A DNA stretch of 11,042 nt, taken from positions 1-11,042 of the forward strand of contig DAIPYJ010000092.1 of assembly GCA_036782775.1 (NCBI GenBank). Reading direction: 5' to 3'. Below are positions 1 to 6,331 of the stretch, piece by piece. The notes under the pieces were generated by a model that was not told where the DNA came from, searched no databases, and was given only the letters and a program-made list of their open reading frames with translations. Within the stretch, counting starts at the first letter, position 1; each line of letters starts with the position of its first letter. The stretch is from CF-13 sp036782775 (GTDB lineage: Bacteria; Chloroflexota; Dormibacteria; CF-121). A program made the position numbers and the translations under genes.

Positions 1-1
1 G

Positions 2-25
2 CCTGTGTGGCGGGAATCGGAATGA
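2..25 (+). CDS. Possible C-terminal end of the upstream gene (expected formate dehydrogenase catalytic subunit), partial
   Basis: In frame 2 the first bases read PVWRESE and then a TGA at 23-25, which overlaps the ATG at 22-24 of the next gene as ATGA. Formate dehydrogenase operons of this type normally carry the large molybdenum/tungsten catalytic subunit directly upstream of the iron-sulfur subunit, so these seven codons could be its end. This rests on position and the ATGA overlap only. Seven residues are too few to recognise a family. Confidence 0.35.
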   Translation, partial: PVWRESE

Positions 26-942
26 CCGTTCATCCGCGGGCGCTCGACCATGCCGTCTCCGATCTCGACGGGGCGATCGCGGACGAGTCGGAACTGACCG
101 CCGGGGTCAGGATCGAGCCCGGCAGATCCTACGGCTTCTTCACCGACACGACGCTCTGCATCGGTTGCAAGGCCTGCGAGGTCGCTTGCAAGGAATGGAA
201 CCAGCTGCCCAACAACCCGCTGAAGTTCGGTGACAGTTACGACAACACCGGCCAGCTCGACCATGCGAACTGGCGGCACGTTCGCTTTGTCGAGAACAGC
301 ACCTCGAATCCGGACAAGCCCGTCGCCTGGTCGATGATGTCGGACGTCTGCAAGCACTGCGCCAACGCCAGCTGCCTGGAGGTCTGCCCCACGAACGCCA
401 TCATCAAGACGGAGTTCGACACCGTCTTCATCCAGCAGGACGTCTGCAACGGCTGCCGCGACTGCATCTCGGCGTGCCCCTATGGCGTGATCGGCTTCAA
501 CAGCAGCACCGGCACCGCCCAGAAATGCACCTTCTGTTATGACCGCTTGCAGAACAATCTCAAGCCGGCCTGCGCCACCGCCTGCCCAACGCAGTCAATC
601 AAGTTCGGCCCGCTGGATGAGCTGCGCCAGACCGCGGCCACACGGCTGAGCGCGCTGCAAGCGCAGGGCGTCAGCAATGCGCAGATCTACGGCGACAAGG
701 AATACGGTGGACTGCATGCGTTCTTCTTGATCACCGAAAAGCCGGAGGCGTACAAGTTGCCCAGCAGCCAGAGCGCGGTGCTTCCTGGCCGCAACGACCC
801 GCTTGGGTATCTCGGCGCACTCGCTACCGCCATCATCGCCGGCATCGCCGGCCTAATCGCCTTCCGCCGCCGTGGCGAAACCGCAACTACCTCAAATACA
901 CCCTCCCCCGCTTCGGGGGAAGGCCGGGAAGGGGCCGTCTAA
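22..942 (+). CDS. fdhB: Formate dehydrogenase iron-sulfur (beta) subunit, 4Fe-4S dicluster type
   Basis: Electron-transfer subunit of a membrane-bound formate dehydrogenase (FdnH/FdoH/HybA-like), passing electrons from the catalytic subunit to the membrane subunit. About 306 aa from the ATG at 22. Four cysteine clusters are visible: CIGCKACEVACK (Cys46/49/52/56), CKHCANASCLEVCP, CNGCRDCISACPYG, and KCTFC followed by ACATACP, which is the usual four [4Fe-4S] pattern. A single hydrophobic segment near residues 263-281 ends in RRR, matching the C-terminal anchor of FdnH-type proteins. The reading frame is open to the left edge (a GTG at 7 is possible), but the ATG at 22 forms an ATGA overlap with a possible upstream stop and is preferred. 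The last dozen residues (PSPASGEGREGAV) are encoded by a GC-rich palindromic element and are not part of the family. The stop overlaps the next start as TAATG. Confidence 0.9.
   Translation: MTVHPRALDHAVSDLDGAIADESELTAGVRIEPGRSYGFFTDTTLCIGCKACEVACKEWNQLPNNPLKFGDSYDNTGQLDHANWRHVRFVENSTSNPDKPVAWSMMSDVCKHCANASCLEVCPTNAIIKTEFDTVFIQQDVCNGCRDCISACPYGVIGFNSSTGTAQKCTFCYDRLQNNLKPACATACPTQSIKFGPLDELRQTAATRLSALQAQGVSNAQIYGDKEYGGLHAFFLITEKPEAYKLPSSQSAVLPGRNDPLGYLGALATAIIAGIAGLIAFRRRGETATTSNTPSPASGEGREGAV
897..935 (+). repeat. GC-rich palindromic element, copy A (REP-like)
   Basis: CCCTCCCCCG, a short CTT loop, then CGGGGGAAGG, followed by a G-rich tail GGGAAGGGG. The core arms CCCCCG/CGGGGG (905-910 and 914-919) pair perfectly, with one mismatch further out. 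The same layout recurs on the - strand at 6337-6374 (copy B). It is read in frame as the C-terminus of the iron-sulfur subunit, and its AAGGGG lies about 7 nt before the ATG of the next gene, so it may act as the Shine-Dalgarno site. Similar elements encoding PSPxSGEGR-like tails are a familiar sight at gene ends in several GC-rich bacteria; that comparison is from memory. Confidence 0.7.
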
Positions 943-1829
943 TGCCTGGCGAGCACTTCGTCGCCGCGCCGCACTGGGAGTGGTACATCCTTCTCTACTT
1001 CTTCCTGGCCGGGCTCTCCGGTGGCGCCTTTGTGATCGGGACCATGCTTCGGGTCTTTGGCAGCCCTGCCGATTGGCCGGCGGCGCGAATCGCCTTCCTG
1101 ATCAGCTTTCCGCTGCTGGTGCTGTGTCCGATTCTCTTGACGATCGACCTGGGAAAGCCGCTGGATTTCTGGCACATGCTGATCGACACCAGCGGCGGCG
1201 GGCTATCGTTCAAGATCTGGTCGCCCATGTCGTTGGGCGCCTGGGGATTGCTACTCTTCGGAATTTTCTCCTTCGTCATGTTCCTCGTCGCGCTGGGCGA
1301 TGCCGGCTACTGGCAGCCGGTCAAACGGCTCGGCGTGTTGGCGACGAGTCCGTTCGGCCTCGTAGTGATGATCATCGGCGCGATTCTCGGCATCTTCATC
1401 GCGGCCTACACCGGCGTGCTGCTCGCGGTGAGCAATCAGCCGGTCTGGAGCGATACCTGGTCGCTGGGCGCGTTGTTCCTGGCCTCGGGATTGAGTGGCG
1501 CCGCCGCAACCGTCATCCTCTTCACCCAGCGGCATCGGCAGGCTGCACTGACACACCCGAAGCTGATCGAGGCTGATCGTTATTTCCTGATCCTCGAGCT
1601 GGTCCTGATCCTGGTTTTCCTGATCGGGCTTGGTGGCATCGTGTCAAGGGTGTTGGGCGGTGGGTGGATCATCCTCTGGTTGATCGTTCTGATCGGCACG
1701 GTGGTGCCATTGGTTGTCCAGTGGCGTCCGGCATTGGTCCGCCAGGTTTCGCCGCTGCTGACCATGATCCTGGTGCTGGCTGGCGTCCTGGCGCTTCGCG
1801 CGGTCATCATCTTCAGCGCCCAGGCCTAG
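942..1829 (+). CDS. nrfD: NrfD/PsrC-family membrane subunit, quinone-reactive anchor of the formate dehydrogenase
   Basis: Integral membrane protein of 295 aa with about eight hydrophobic helices, starting with WYILLYFFLAGLSGGAFVIG, then RIAFLISFPLLVLCPILL, a GLLLFGIFSFVMFLVAL helix, and IIGAILGIFIAAYTGVLLAV. The N-terminal helix with the AGLSGGAF motif and the AYTGVLL motif in helix 4 are typical of NrfD/PsrC proteins, which take electrons from an iron-sulfur partner and exchange them with the quinone pool. No haem-ligand pattern of the cytochrome b type gamma subunit (FdnI) is evident, so this enzyme uses an NrfD anchor, as in many actinobacterial and Chloroflexota complexes. The ATG at 942 shares its A with the TAA stop of the upstream gene, so the two are probably translationally coupled. 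Confidence 0.9.
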   Translation: MPGEHFVAAPHWEWYILLYFFLAGLSGGAFVIGTMLRVFGSPADWPAARIAFLISFPLLVLCPILLTIDLGKPLDFWHMLIDTSGGGLSFKIWSPMSLGAWGLLLFGIFSFVMFLVALGDAGYWQPVKRLGVLATSPFGLVVMIIGAILGIFIAAYTGVLLAVSNQPVWSDTWSLGALFLASGLSGAAATVILFTQRHRQAALTHPKLIEADRYFLILELVLILVFLIGLGGIVSRVLGGGWIILWLIVLIGTVVPLVVQWRPALVRQVSPLLTMILVLAGVLALRAVIIFSAQA

Positions 1830-2282
1830 GTGAAGGTCGGCGTCCTCTTCCCCGCCGGGTTCGAGAGCCCGGGCGAACTGATCGCCGACGCGCGAGCCAT
1901 GGAGGCGGCGGACGTCGACAGCATCTGGATCAACGAAGACGCGGGCGAACTGGATCCCTGGCTGATGCTTGCCGCGATCGCCGCGGCCACGAACGACGTC
2001 CGCCTCGGCTTACTTCCTGGTCCGCCCTCCGAGCTGAGCACCATGGATGAGCGCCGGGTCCATACGCTGCAGCGCTTGTCCCGAAATCGCGTGGTCGGGA
2101 GTAACGAACGCTGGCAGGTCGTTGAGGTTCCCGCGGACCGGGCGGCGTGGGCGACCATACTGCAGCAAGAGCGGCCCGGGGTTGACGGTGTGATCGTGCC
2201 GCACGACCCACGGCTGCTCGACATGTTGCGAAACCCAGAACAGGAGATCGACCGCCCGGACCTGGCCCTGGCGCAGGGATAA
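1830..2282 (+). CDS. Compact luciferase-like monooxygenase (LLM) family protein, half length
   Basis: A 150-aa protein starting at a GTG directly abutting the TAG of the upstream gene. The N-terminus (MKVGVLFPAGFESPGELIADA, then DSIWINE, DPWLMLAAIAAAT and VRLGLL) matches the first strands and helices of F420- or FMN-dependent luciferase-like monooxygenases. Full members are about 280-350 aa. Here the central barrel, including most of the usual cofactor-binding region, is missing. The sequence runs through TLQRLSRNRVV into a terminal part with GVDGVIVPHDPRLLDMLRNPE. The ending looks like a genuine family C-terminus (DLALAQG), so this may be an internally shortened relative and not a simple truncation. 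Catalytic activity is doubtful; it could be a partner or regulatory protein. There is no clear Shine-Dalgarno site, so translation probably depends on coupling to the NrfD gene. Confidence 0.65.
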   Translation: MKVGVLFPAGFESPGELIADARAMEAADVDSIWINEDAGELDPWLMLAAIAAATNDVRLGLLPGPPSELSTMDERRVHTLQRLSRNRVVGSNERWQVVEVPADRAAWATILQQERPGVDGVIVPHDPRLLDMLRNPEQEIDRPDLALAQG

Positions 2283-2320
2283 GTTGGAAAGCTGACCGGG
2301 GCGGCCAGCGGCCACGTCTT

Positions 2321-2328
2321 GAGGAGGT
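2321..2328 (+). promoter_or_regulatory. Strong ribosome binding site for the hydantoinase-family gene
   Basis: GAGGAGGT lies 10 nt before the ATG at 2339, a near-complete match to the anti-Shine-Dalgarno sequence. It is the only strong site seen on the + strand. It fixes the start of the following gene and suggests that this gene is translated independently of the upstream chain. Confidence 0.75.
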
Positions 2329-2338
2329 ACGGGAAACG

Positions 2339-3727
2339 ATGGATGTCGATCTCCTGATCCGGGGAGGCCGGATCGTCACCGCTGAAAGTTCTTTGAGTGC
2401 CGACCTGGCGATCAGGGGCGAGAAGATCATCGCGGTTGCCGAGGGGCTCGACGGGCAGACGGCCACCCGCGTGGTCGATGCGAGCGGCCTGATCGTCGCT
2501 CCCGGCGCCATCGATGTCCACACGCACTTCGCGACCAATGTTGGCGAGGGATCGACCGCCGATGACTACGAAAGCGGAAGCCGCGCCGCGGCGGCAGGCG
2601 GCATCACGAGCTTCGTCAACTTTGCCTTTCAGCGACATGGCCAATCGCTCCACGAGGCGGTCACTGCCGAGCTCGCGAAGGCGGAAGGCAAGAGTCACCT
2701 CGACTACGGCGTGCACACGGTCGTGACCGATATCTCGATCGCCGGCGTCATCGATGAGATCGGCCGGCTTGCCGAGGAAGGCTTTCCCAGTTTGAAGCTG
2801 TTTACCACGATTGGCGAGTTTCGACTCACGGACGACGGCATCCTGCGCGTGCTGGCAGAGGCCGCCCGGCATCGCGTGATCGTCAACGTGCATGCCGAGG
2901 ATGACGGGATGATCAGCTATCTCACTGCTCAACTGCTCGCGCAGGGCAAGCGCGAAGTCGCCAGCCTGGGCCCTGCCCGGCCGCCCGAAGCAGAAGCGCT
3001 GGCGACCGCGCGGGTAGCGGCCTACGCTCGCTTAGTCGGCGCTCCCGTTTATTTCGTGCATCTCTCCTGCGGCCAGGCGCTCGATGCCGTCCGCCGTGCG
3101 CGGGCGGAGGGCGCTGAAGTCTACGTCGAAACGCGGCCGGCGTACCTATATCTGGACCGAAGCCGCTACGAGCTGCCCGGCCAGGAGGGGAACAAGTACG
3201 TGACCTGGCCTCCGCTTCGGGAGTCGGCCGACCAGCAGGCGCTGTGGACCGGCCTGCGAAACGGCGAGATTCAGACCTATGCCACCGACCACACCACCTG
3301 GACCTCGGCCCAGAAGATGGATCCCGCACTGAGCTTCGCCGACGTCCCCGGCGGCGTCGCCAATGTCCAGACCAGTATTGGCATGCTCTATTCGGAAGGC
3401 GTGGTCAAAGGCCGGATCACCGAGAACCAGTTCGTCGCGGTCTGCTCGACGAATCCGGCAAAGCTCTTCGGACTCTGGCCGGCGAAGGGAACGCTCGCGG
3501 CTGGCTCTGATGCCGACATCATGCTGATCGACCCGGGGAAGCGGTTCACGGTCCAGAGCCGATCGATGGAGTCGCGTTCCGATTTCGACCCCTACGAGGG
3601 GTATGTCTCCGCCGGCTGGCCGACCACAGTGATCGCGCGTGGCGAAGTGATCATCGAAGACGGGATGGTCAAGAGCCATCCCGGCCGAGGGCGGTTGATT
3701 CGTCGCGCGCGTTACCGGCCGGCGTGA
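2339..3727 (+). CDS. Hydantoinase/dihydropyrimidinase-family amidohydrolase with altered substrate pocket
   Basis: A 462-aa cyclic amidohydrolase, full length for the D-hydantoinase/dihydropyrimidinase/allantoinase group, which hydrolyses ring amides using two metal ions. N-terminal beta segment DLLIRGGRIV, then DVHTHF (His61, His63), the lysine expected to be carbamylated in FPSLKLF (Lys153), His185 in NVHAED, His241 in FVHLSC and Asp317 in YATDH; the metal site is therefore complete. Compared with characterised hydantoinases, the three substrate-contact positions differ: the Tyr five residues after the lysine is Ile158, the Ser before PPLR is Trp290, and the Asn of the PNG motif is Gly338. 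The reaction is probably ring or linear amide hydrolysis of an unusual substrate. It starts after a strong ribosome binding site, and the dehydrogenase gene follows 7 nt downstream. Cytoplasmic; no signal peptide. Confidence 0.88.
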   Translation: MDVDLLIRGGRIVTAESSLSADLAIRGEKIIAVAEGLDGQTATRVVDASGLIVAPGAIDVHTHFATNVGEGSTADDYESGSRAAAAGGITSFVNFAFQRHGQSLHEAVTAELAKAEGKSHLDYGVHTVVTDISIAGVIDEIGRLAEEGFPSLKLFTTIGEFRLTDDGILRVLAEAARHRVIVNVHAEDDGMISYLTAQLLAQGKREVASLGPARPPEAEALATARVAAYARLVGAPVYFVHLSCGQALDAVRRARAEGAEVYVETRPAYLYLDRSRYELPGQEGNKYVTWPPLRESADQQALWTGLRNGEIQTYATDHTTWTSAQKMDPALSFADVPGGVANVQTSIGMLYSEGVVKGRITENQFVAVCSTNPAKLFGLWPAKGTLAAGSDADIMLIDPGKRFTVQSRSMESRSDFDPYEGYVSAGWPTTVIARGEVIIEDGMVKSHPGRGRLIRRARYRPA

Positions 3728-3734
3728 GCGGTTG

Positions 3735-4763
3735 ATGCGGGCAGTCCGGTTCCACGCCTACGGGCCTGCGTCGCGATTGCGAGTCGATCAAGTCCCGGAC
3801 CCGGTTTCAGGACCCAGCGACGTTCTGATTCGGGTGCGCGCAGCAGCGGTCAACCACTGGGACCTCGATATGCGCAGCGGCACCTCGCGACTGCCGCTGA
3901 CGCTGCCGCATCAACCCGGCATCGAGCTGGCTGGCGAGATTGCCGCGGTCGGATCGGACACCAGCGGATTCGAGGTCGGTACTCGCGTGCTGCCGCGTTT
4001 CCAATGGGTTTGCGGCAAGTGTGCCTGGTGTGCCGCCGGCGAGGAGAACCATTGCAATCGACTTCGCGTGCTTGGCGCGACCGAGCCTGGGAGCTATGCG
4101 GAGTATGTCGCGGTGCCGGCGGTTGAGGTCATCCGTCTGCCGGACTCGGTTTCGTTCGATGAGGCGGCCGCGCTCCAGGCGACCTTCGCGCCGGTCTGGC
4201 ATGCGCTGACCGGCCGGATTCAGTTGCGAAAAGGCATGACGATCCTGGTCAATGCCGCGGGGAGCGGCGCGGGAAACGCCGCGATCCAGATCGCGCGGCA
4301 TCTCGGCGCCCGCGTCTTCGCGTCGGCCGGCTCTGACGACAAGCTAGAGCGCGCCCGCCAGCAGGGAGTCGAGGCCACTATCAACTACGAGAAGGATGAC
4401 ATCGCTGGGCGCGTTCGGGCAATGACCTCGGGGGTCGGCGTGGATGTCGTCTTCGACTGCGTGGGCGGTGCGGTGTTTACGGCGAGCCTTTCGGCCCTGG
4501 CGTGGAATGGGCAGCTGGTCACGGTCGGCGCTCATGCCGGGGAGCAGGTGACGCTGGATCTCATCCCACTCTTTCGCAATCAGTGGTCAATCATCGGATC
4601 CGCGAACAACAATCGGCGGGACACCGATTCCGTGCTTCAGCTGCTCGCTGAAGGTGCCATCCGTCCGGTGATCGATCGGCGGTATGGCCTGGAAGAGGCC
4701 GCGGCCGCCCACGAGGCGCTCGAACAGCGTCGCGTCTTTGGAAAGGTGCTGCTGATTCCCTAA
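3735..4763 (+). CDS. Zinc-type medium-chain dehydrogenase/reductase (quinone oxidoreductase-like)
   Basis: A 342-aa NAD(P)-dependent oxidoreductase of the MDR superfamily: GroES-like N-terminal domain, then a Rossmann domain with LVNAAGSGAG (residues about 172-180) and conserved GVDVVFDCVGG. The structural-zinc lobe is present, with Cys93, Cys96, Cys99 and Cys107 in CGKCAWCAAGEENHC. The catalytic-zinc ligands of true alcohol dehydrogenases are absent: the usual Cys is Asn40 (VNHWD) and the GHE motif is GIE (Ile63). This favours a quinone/enoyl-type reductase or another zinc-independent reduction over alcohol oxidation. ATG at 3735 chosen; a TTG one codon earlier is possible. The upstream gene ends 7 nt before. 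Its TAA stop overlaps the stop of the convergent gene on the other strand. Confidence 0.87.
   Translation: MRAVRFHAYGPASRLRVDQVPDPVSGPSDVLIRVRAAAVNHWDLDMRSGTSRLPLTLPHQPGIELAGEIAAVGSDTSGFEVGTRVLPRFQWVCGKCAWCAAGEENHCNRLRVLGATEPGSYAEYVAVPAVEVIRLPDSVSFDEAAALQATFAPVWHALTGRIQLRKGMTILVNAAGSGAGNAAIQIARHLGARVFASAGSDDKLERARQQGVEATINYEKDDIAGRVRAMTSGVGVDVVFDCVGGAVFTASLSALAWNGQLVTVGAHAGEQVTLDLIPLFRNQWSIIGSANNNRRDTDSVLQLLAEGAIRPVIDRRYGLEEAAAAHEALEQRRVFGKVLLIP
4760..4763. other. Overlapping convergent stop codons
   Basis: The four bases CTAA carry the + strand TAA (4761-4763) of the dehydrogenase and, on the - strand, the TAG (4762-4760) of the GGT-fold gene. Both transcription units must end inside, or run through, each other's coding sequence. 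No hairpin followed by a T-run is visible near this point on either strand. Confidence 0.9.
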
Positions 4764-6331
4764 CGGGCGGCTGCAGCCCCGTCCGCGCGCGGATCCGAGG
4801 CGGCTTGCAGGATGCCGTCGTCGTTCAAGGCAATCAACTGGGAGTGCCCGACCTGCTCATCCCAATCGCCGACGGGATCGACGCGGATGCCGGCGGCGGT
4901 GAATGCGTCGAAGACCTTTTGCGGGACGCGTTTTTCCGCGACAACGCCGGCGTCAGCGCGCAGGCCACCGGCCAGCCAGCGCGGCCGGTCGACCGCGACG
5001 AATGCGTCTCGATGCTGATCGATGACCGACATCAGCAGCTCGGCGTGGATTTGGGCATGGGCGCTTCGGCCCATCGTGGCGCTGGCAATCCGCGGCTCAC
5101 TATGCTCGAGGACCATAACCGGCATCAAGGTGTGGGCCGGCCGCCGTCCACCTTCCAGACGGTTGGGCGAGGAAGGATCGAGCGCAAATGCCGAGCCTCG
5201 GTTGTGAAAGAGAACGCCGGTCGATGGCTCGAGGAAGCCGGAACCAAAGGCGTCGTACAGGCTCTGATTGATCGAGACCCACAGCCCACCAGCTTCGGCC
5301 GCCACGATCCCGACCGTATCGCCCGTGGCCGCATGTCCTAACACGCCTGGAGCCGGCGAGGATTGCGCCGCTTCTACCAGTTCGCGGATGTGCCCGCTAC
5401 CCAGCAGCTTGTCAATCGGCGGCGGCGACCCGCGAGGATCGGCGTTGAGCCGGTCGCGGTCGGCCGACGCCAGCATGAAAAGGCGGGCGATCGTCGCCGC
5501 CTGGGAACCAAGATGATCGGGTTCGAGAGACCCAGCTTCGATGGCGCTGAGGATTTCCTCCAGGACAAACCCTTGAGAGTTGGGGGGCGTCACCAGCACT
5601 TCGAGACCCCGGTAGGAGCGTGCCAGCGGGCTCACGACCTCGGTAACGTGCCTCGAAAAGTCTTCCATCGTAAGTGGTGAGTCGGCCTGCTGCAGCCCTT
5701 TGATGAGCCGAGCTGCGAGTGGACCTCGATAGAACGCGCCGGCGCCGTCTGCCTCGATCGCACGCATCGTCTCCGCCAACGCTGGCTGGCGCAGATTGTC
5801 GCCGGCATCGAGCGGTGCGTTGCCCCGAAAGAACGTCTCAGAAAGGCCGCGGTCCGCCTGCAGCCGCTGGCCATGCGTCCGGATGGAGCGAGCCAGCGAA
5901 CTCGCGACCGGGGCGCCCGCTTCGGCGAAATGGATCGCCGGCTTGATCGCGTTGGCGAAAGGCAGCCGGCCGTATCGCTCGATGATGGTCCCCCATGCTG
6001 CTACGGTGCCGGGCACGCTGATGGACAGAGGGCCGAAGGCGGGCATCGCTGGATGGCTGCGGGCAACGGTCGCCGCATCGAGTGCCAGTGCCGCCGCGCC
6101 ACTGCCGTTGATTGCCACCCGCGAGCCGCCGTCGGCGACGATCGCGAAGAAGTCGCCGCCGATTCCGCACATGTGCGGATAGACGACCGCAAGCACGGCG
6201 TTCGCCGCGATCGCAGCGTCGGCCGCGCTGCCACCGGCATCGAAGGCCTGCATGCCGGCGTGAGTCGCGGCCTCATGTGGCGTCGCGATAGCGACCGCCC
6301 GGCCGTCAGCGTGGTAGCGGCGCCTATCCAT
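4760..6331 (-). CDS. Gamma-glutamyltransferase-fold Ntn hydrolase, probably a non-glutamyl amidase/acylase
   Basis: A 523-aa member of the GGT family, which self-cleaves before a Thr to give two subunits. The N-terminus has AIATPHEAAT, GGSAADAAIAAN and HMCGIGGDFF; the likely nucleophile is Thr339 in GDTVGIVAAE, followed by AFGSGF and RRPAHTLMP. There is no signal peptide, so it is probably cytoplasmic, unlike periplasmic E. coli GGT. Residues that hold the glutamyl group in E. coli GGT appear replaced: Arg114 by Asn75 (AINGSG), Asn411 by Tyr359, Asp433 by Ala381, and the Ser-Ser pair by His400-Thr401. A non-glutamyl amide or acyl substrate is therefore more likely. The ATG at 6331 lies inside the preceding gene (8-nt overlap) and 5 nt after a G-rich tract from palindromic copy B. 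It is the last gene of the - strand unit. Confidence 0.85.
   Translation of the reverse strand: MDRRRYHADGRAVAIATPHEAATHAGMQAFDAGGSAADAAIAANAVLAVVYPHMCGIGGDFFAIVADGGSRVAINGSGAAALALDAATVARSHPAMPAFGPLSISVPGTVAAWGTIIERYGRLPFANAIKPAIHFAEAGAPVASSLARSIRTHGQRLQADRGLSETFFRGNAPLDAGDNLRQPALAETMRAIEADGAGAFYRGPLAARLIKGLQQADSPLTMEDFSRHVTEVVSPLARSYRGLEVLVTPPNSQGFVLEEILSAIEAGSLEPDHLGSQAATIARLFMLASADRDRLNADPRGSPPPIDKLLGSGHIRELVEAAQSSPAPGVLGHAATGDTVGIVAAEAGGLWVSINQSLYDAFGSGFLEPSTGVLFHNRGSAFALDPSSPNRLEGGRRPAHTLMPVMVLEHSEPRIASATMGRSAHAQIHAELLMSVIDQHRDAFVAVDRPRWLAGGLRADAGVVAEKRVPQKVFDAFTAAGIRVDPVGDWDEQVGHSQLIALNDDGILQAASDPRADGAAAAR

Noticed and set aside
1826..2932. Long (368-codon) open frame on the minus strand across the LLM-like gene and the start of the hydantoinase-like gene
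   Set aside because: Its translation has no recognisable domain and is low-complexity Arg/Ser/Ala-rich; both + strand genes beneath it have clear family motifs. It is a GC-rich antisense shadow.
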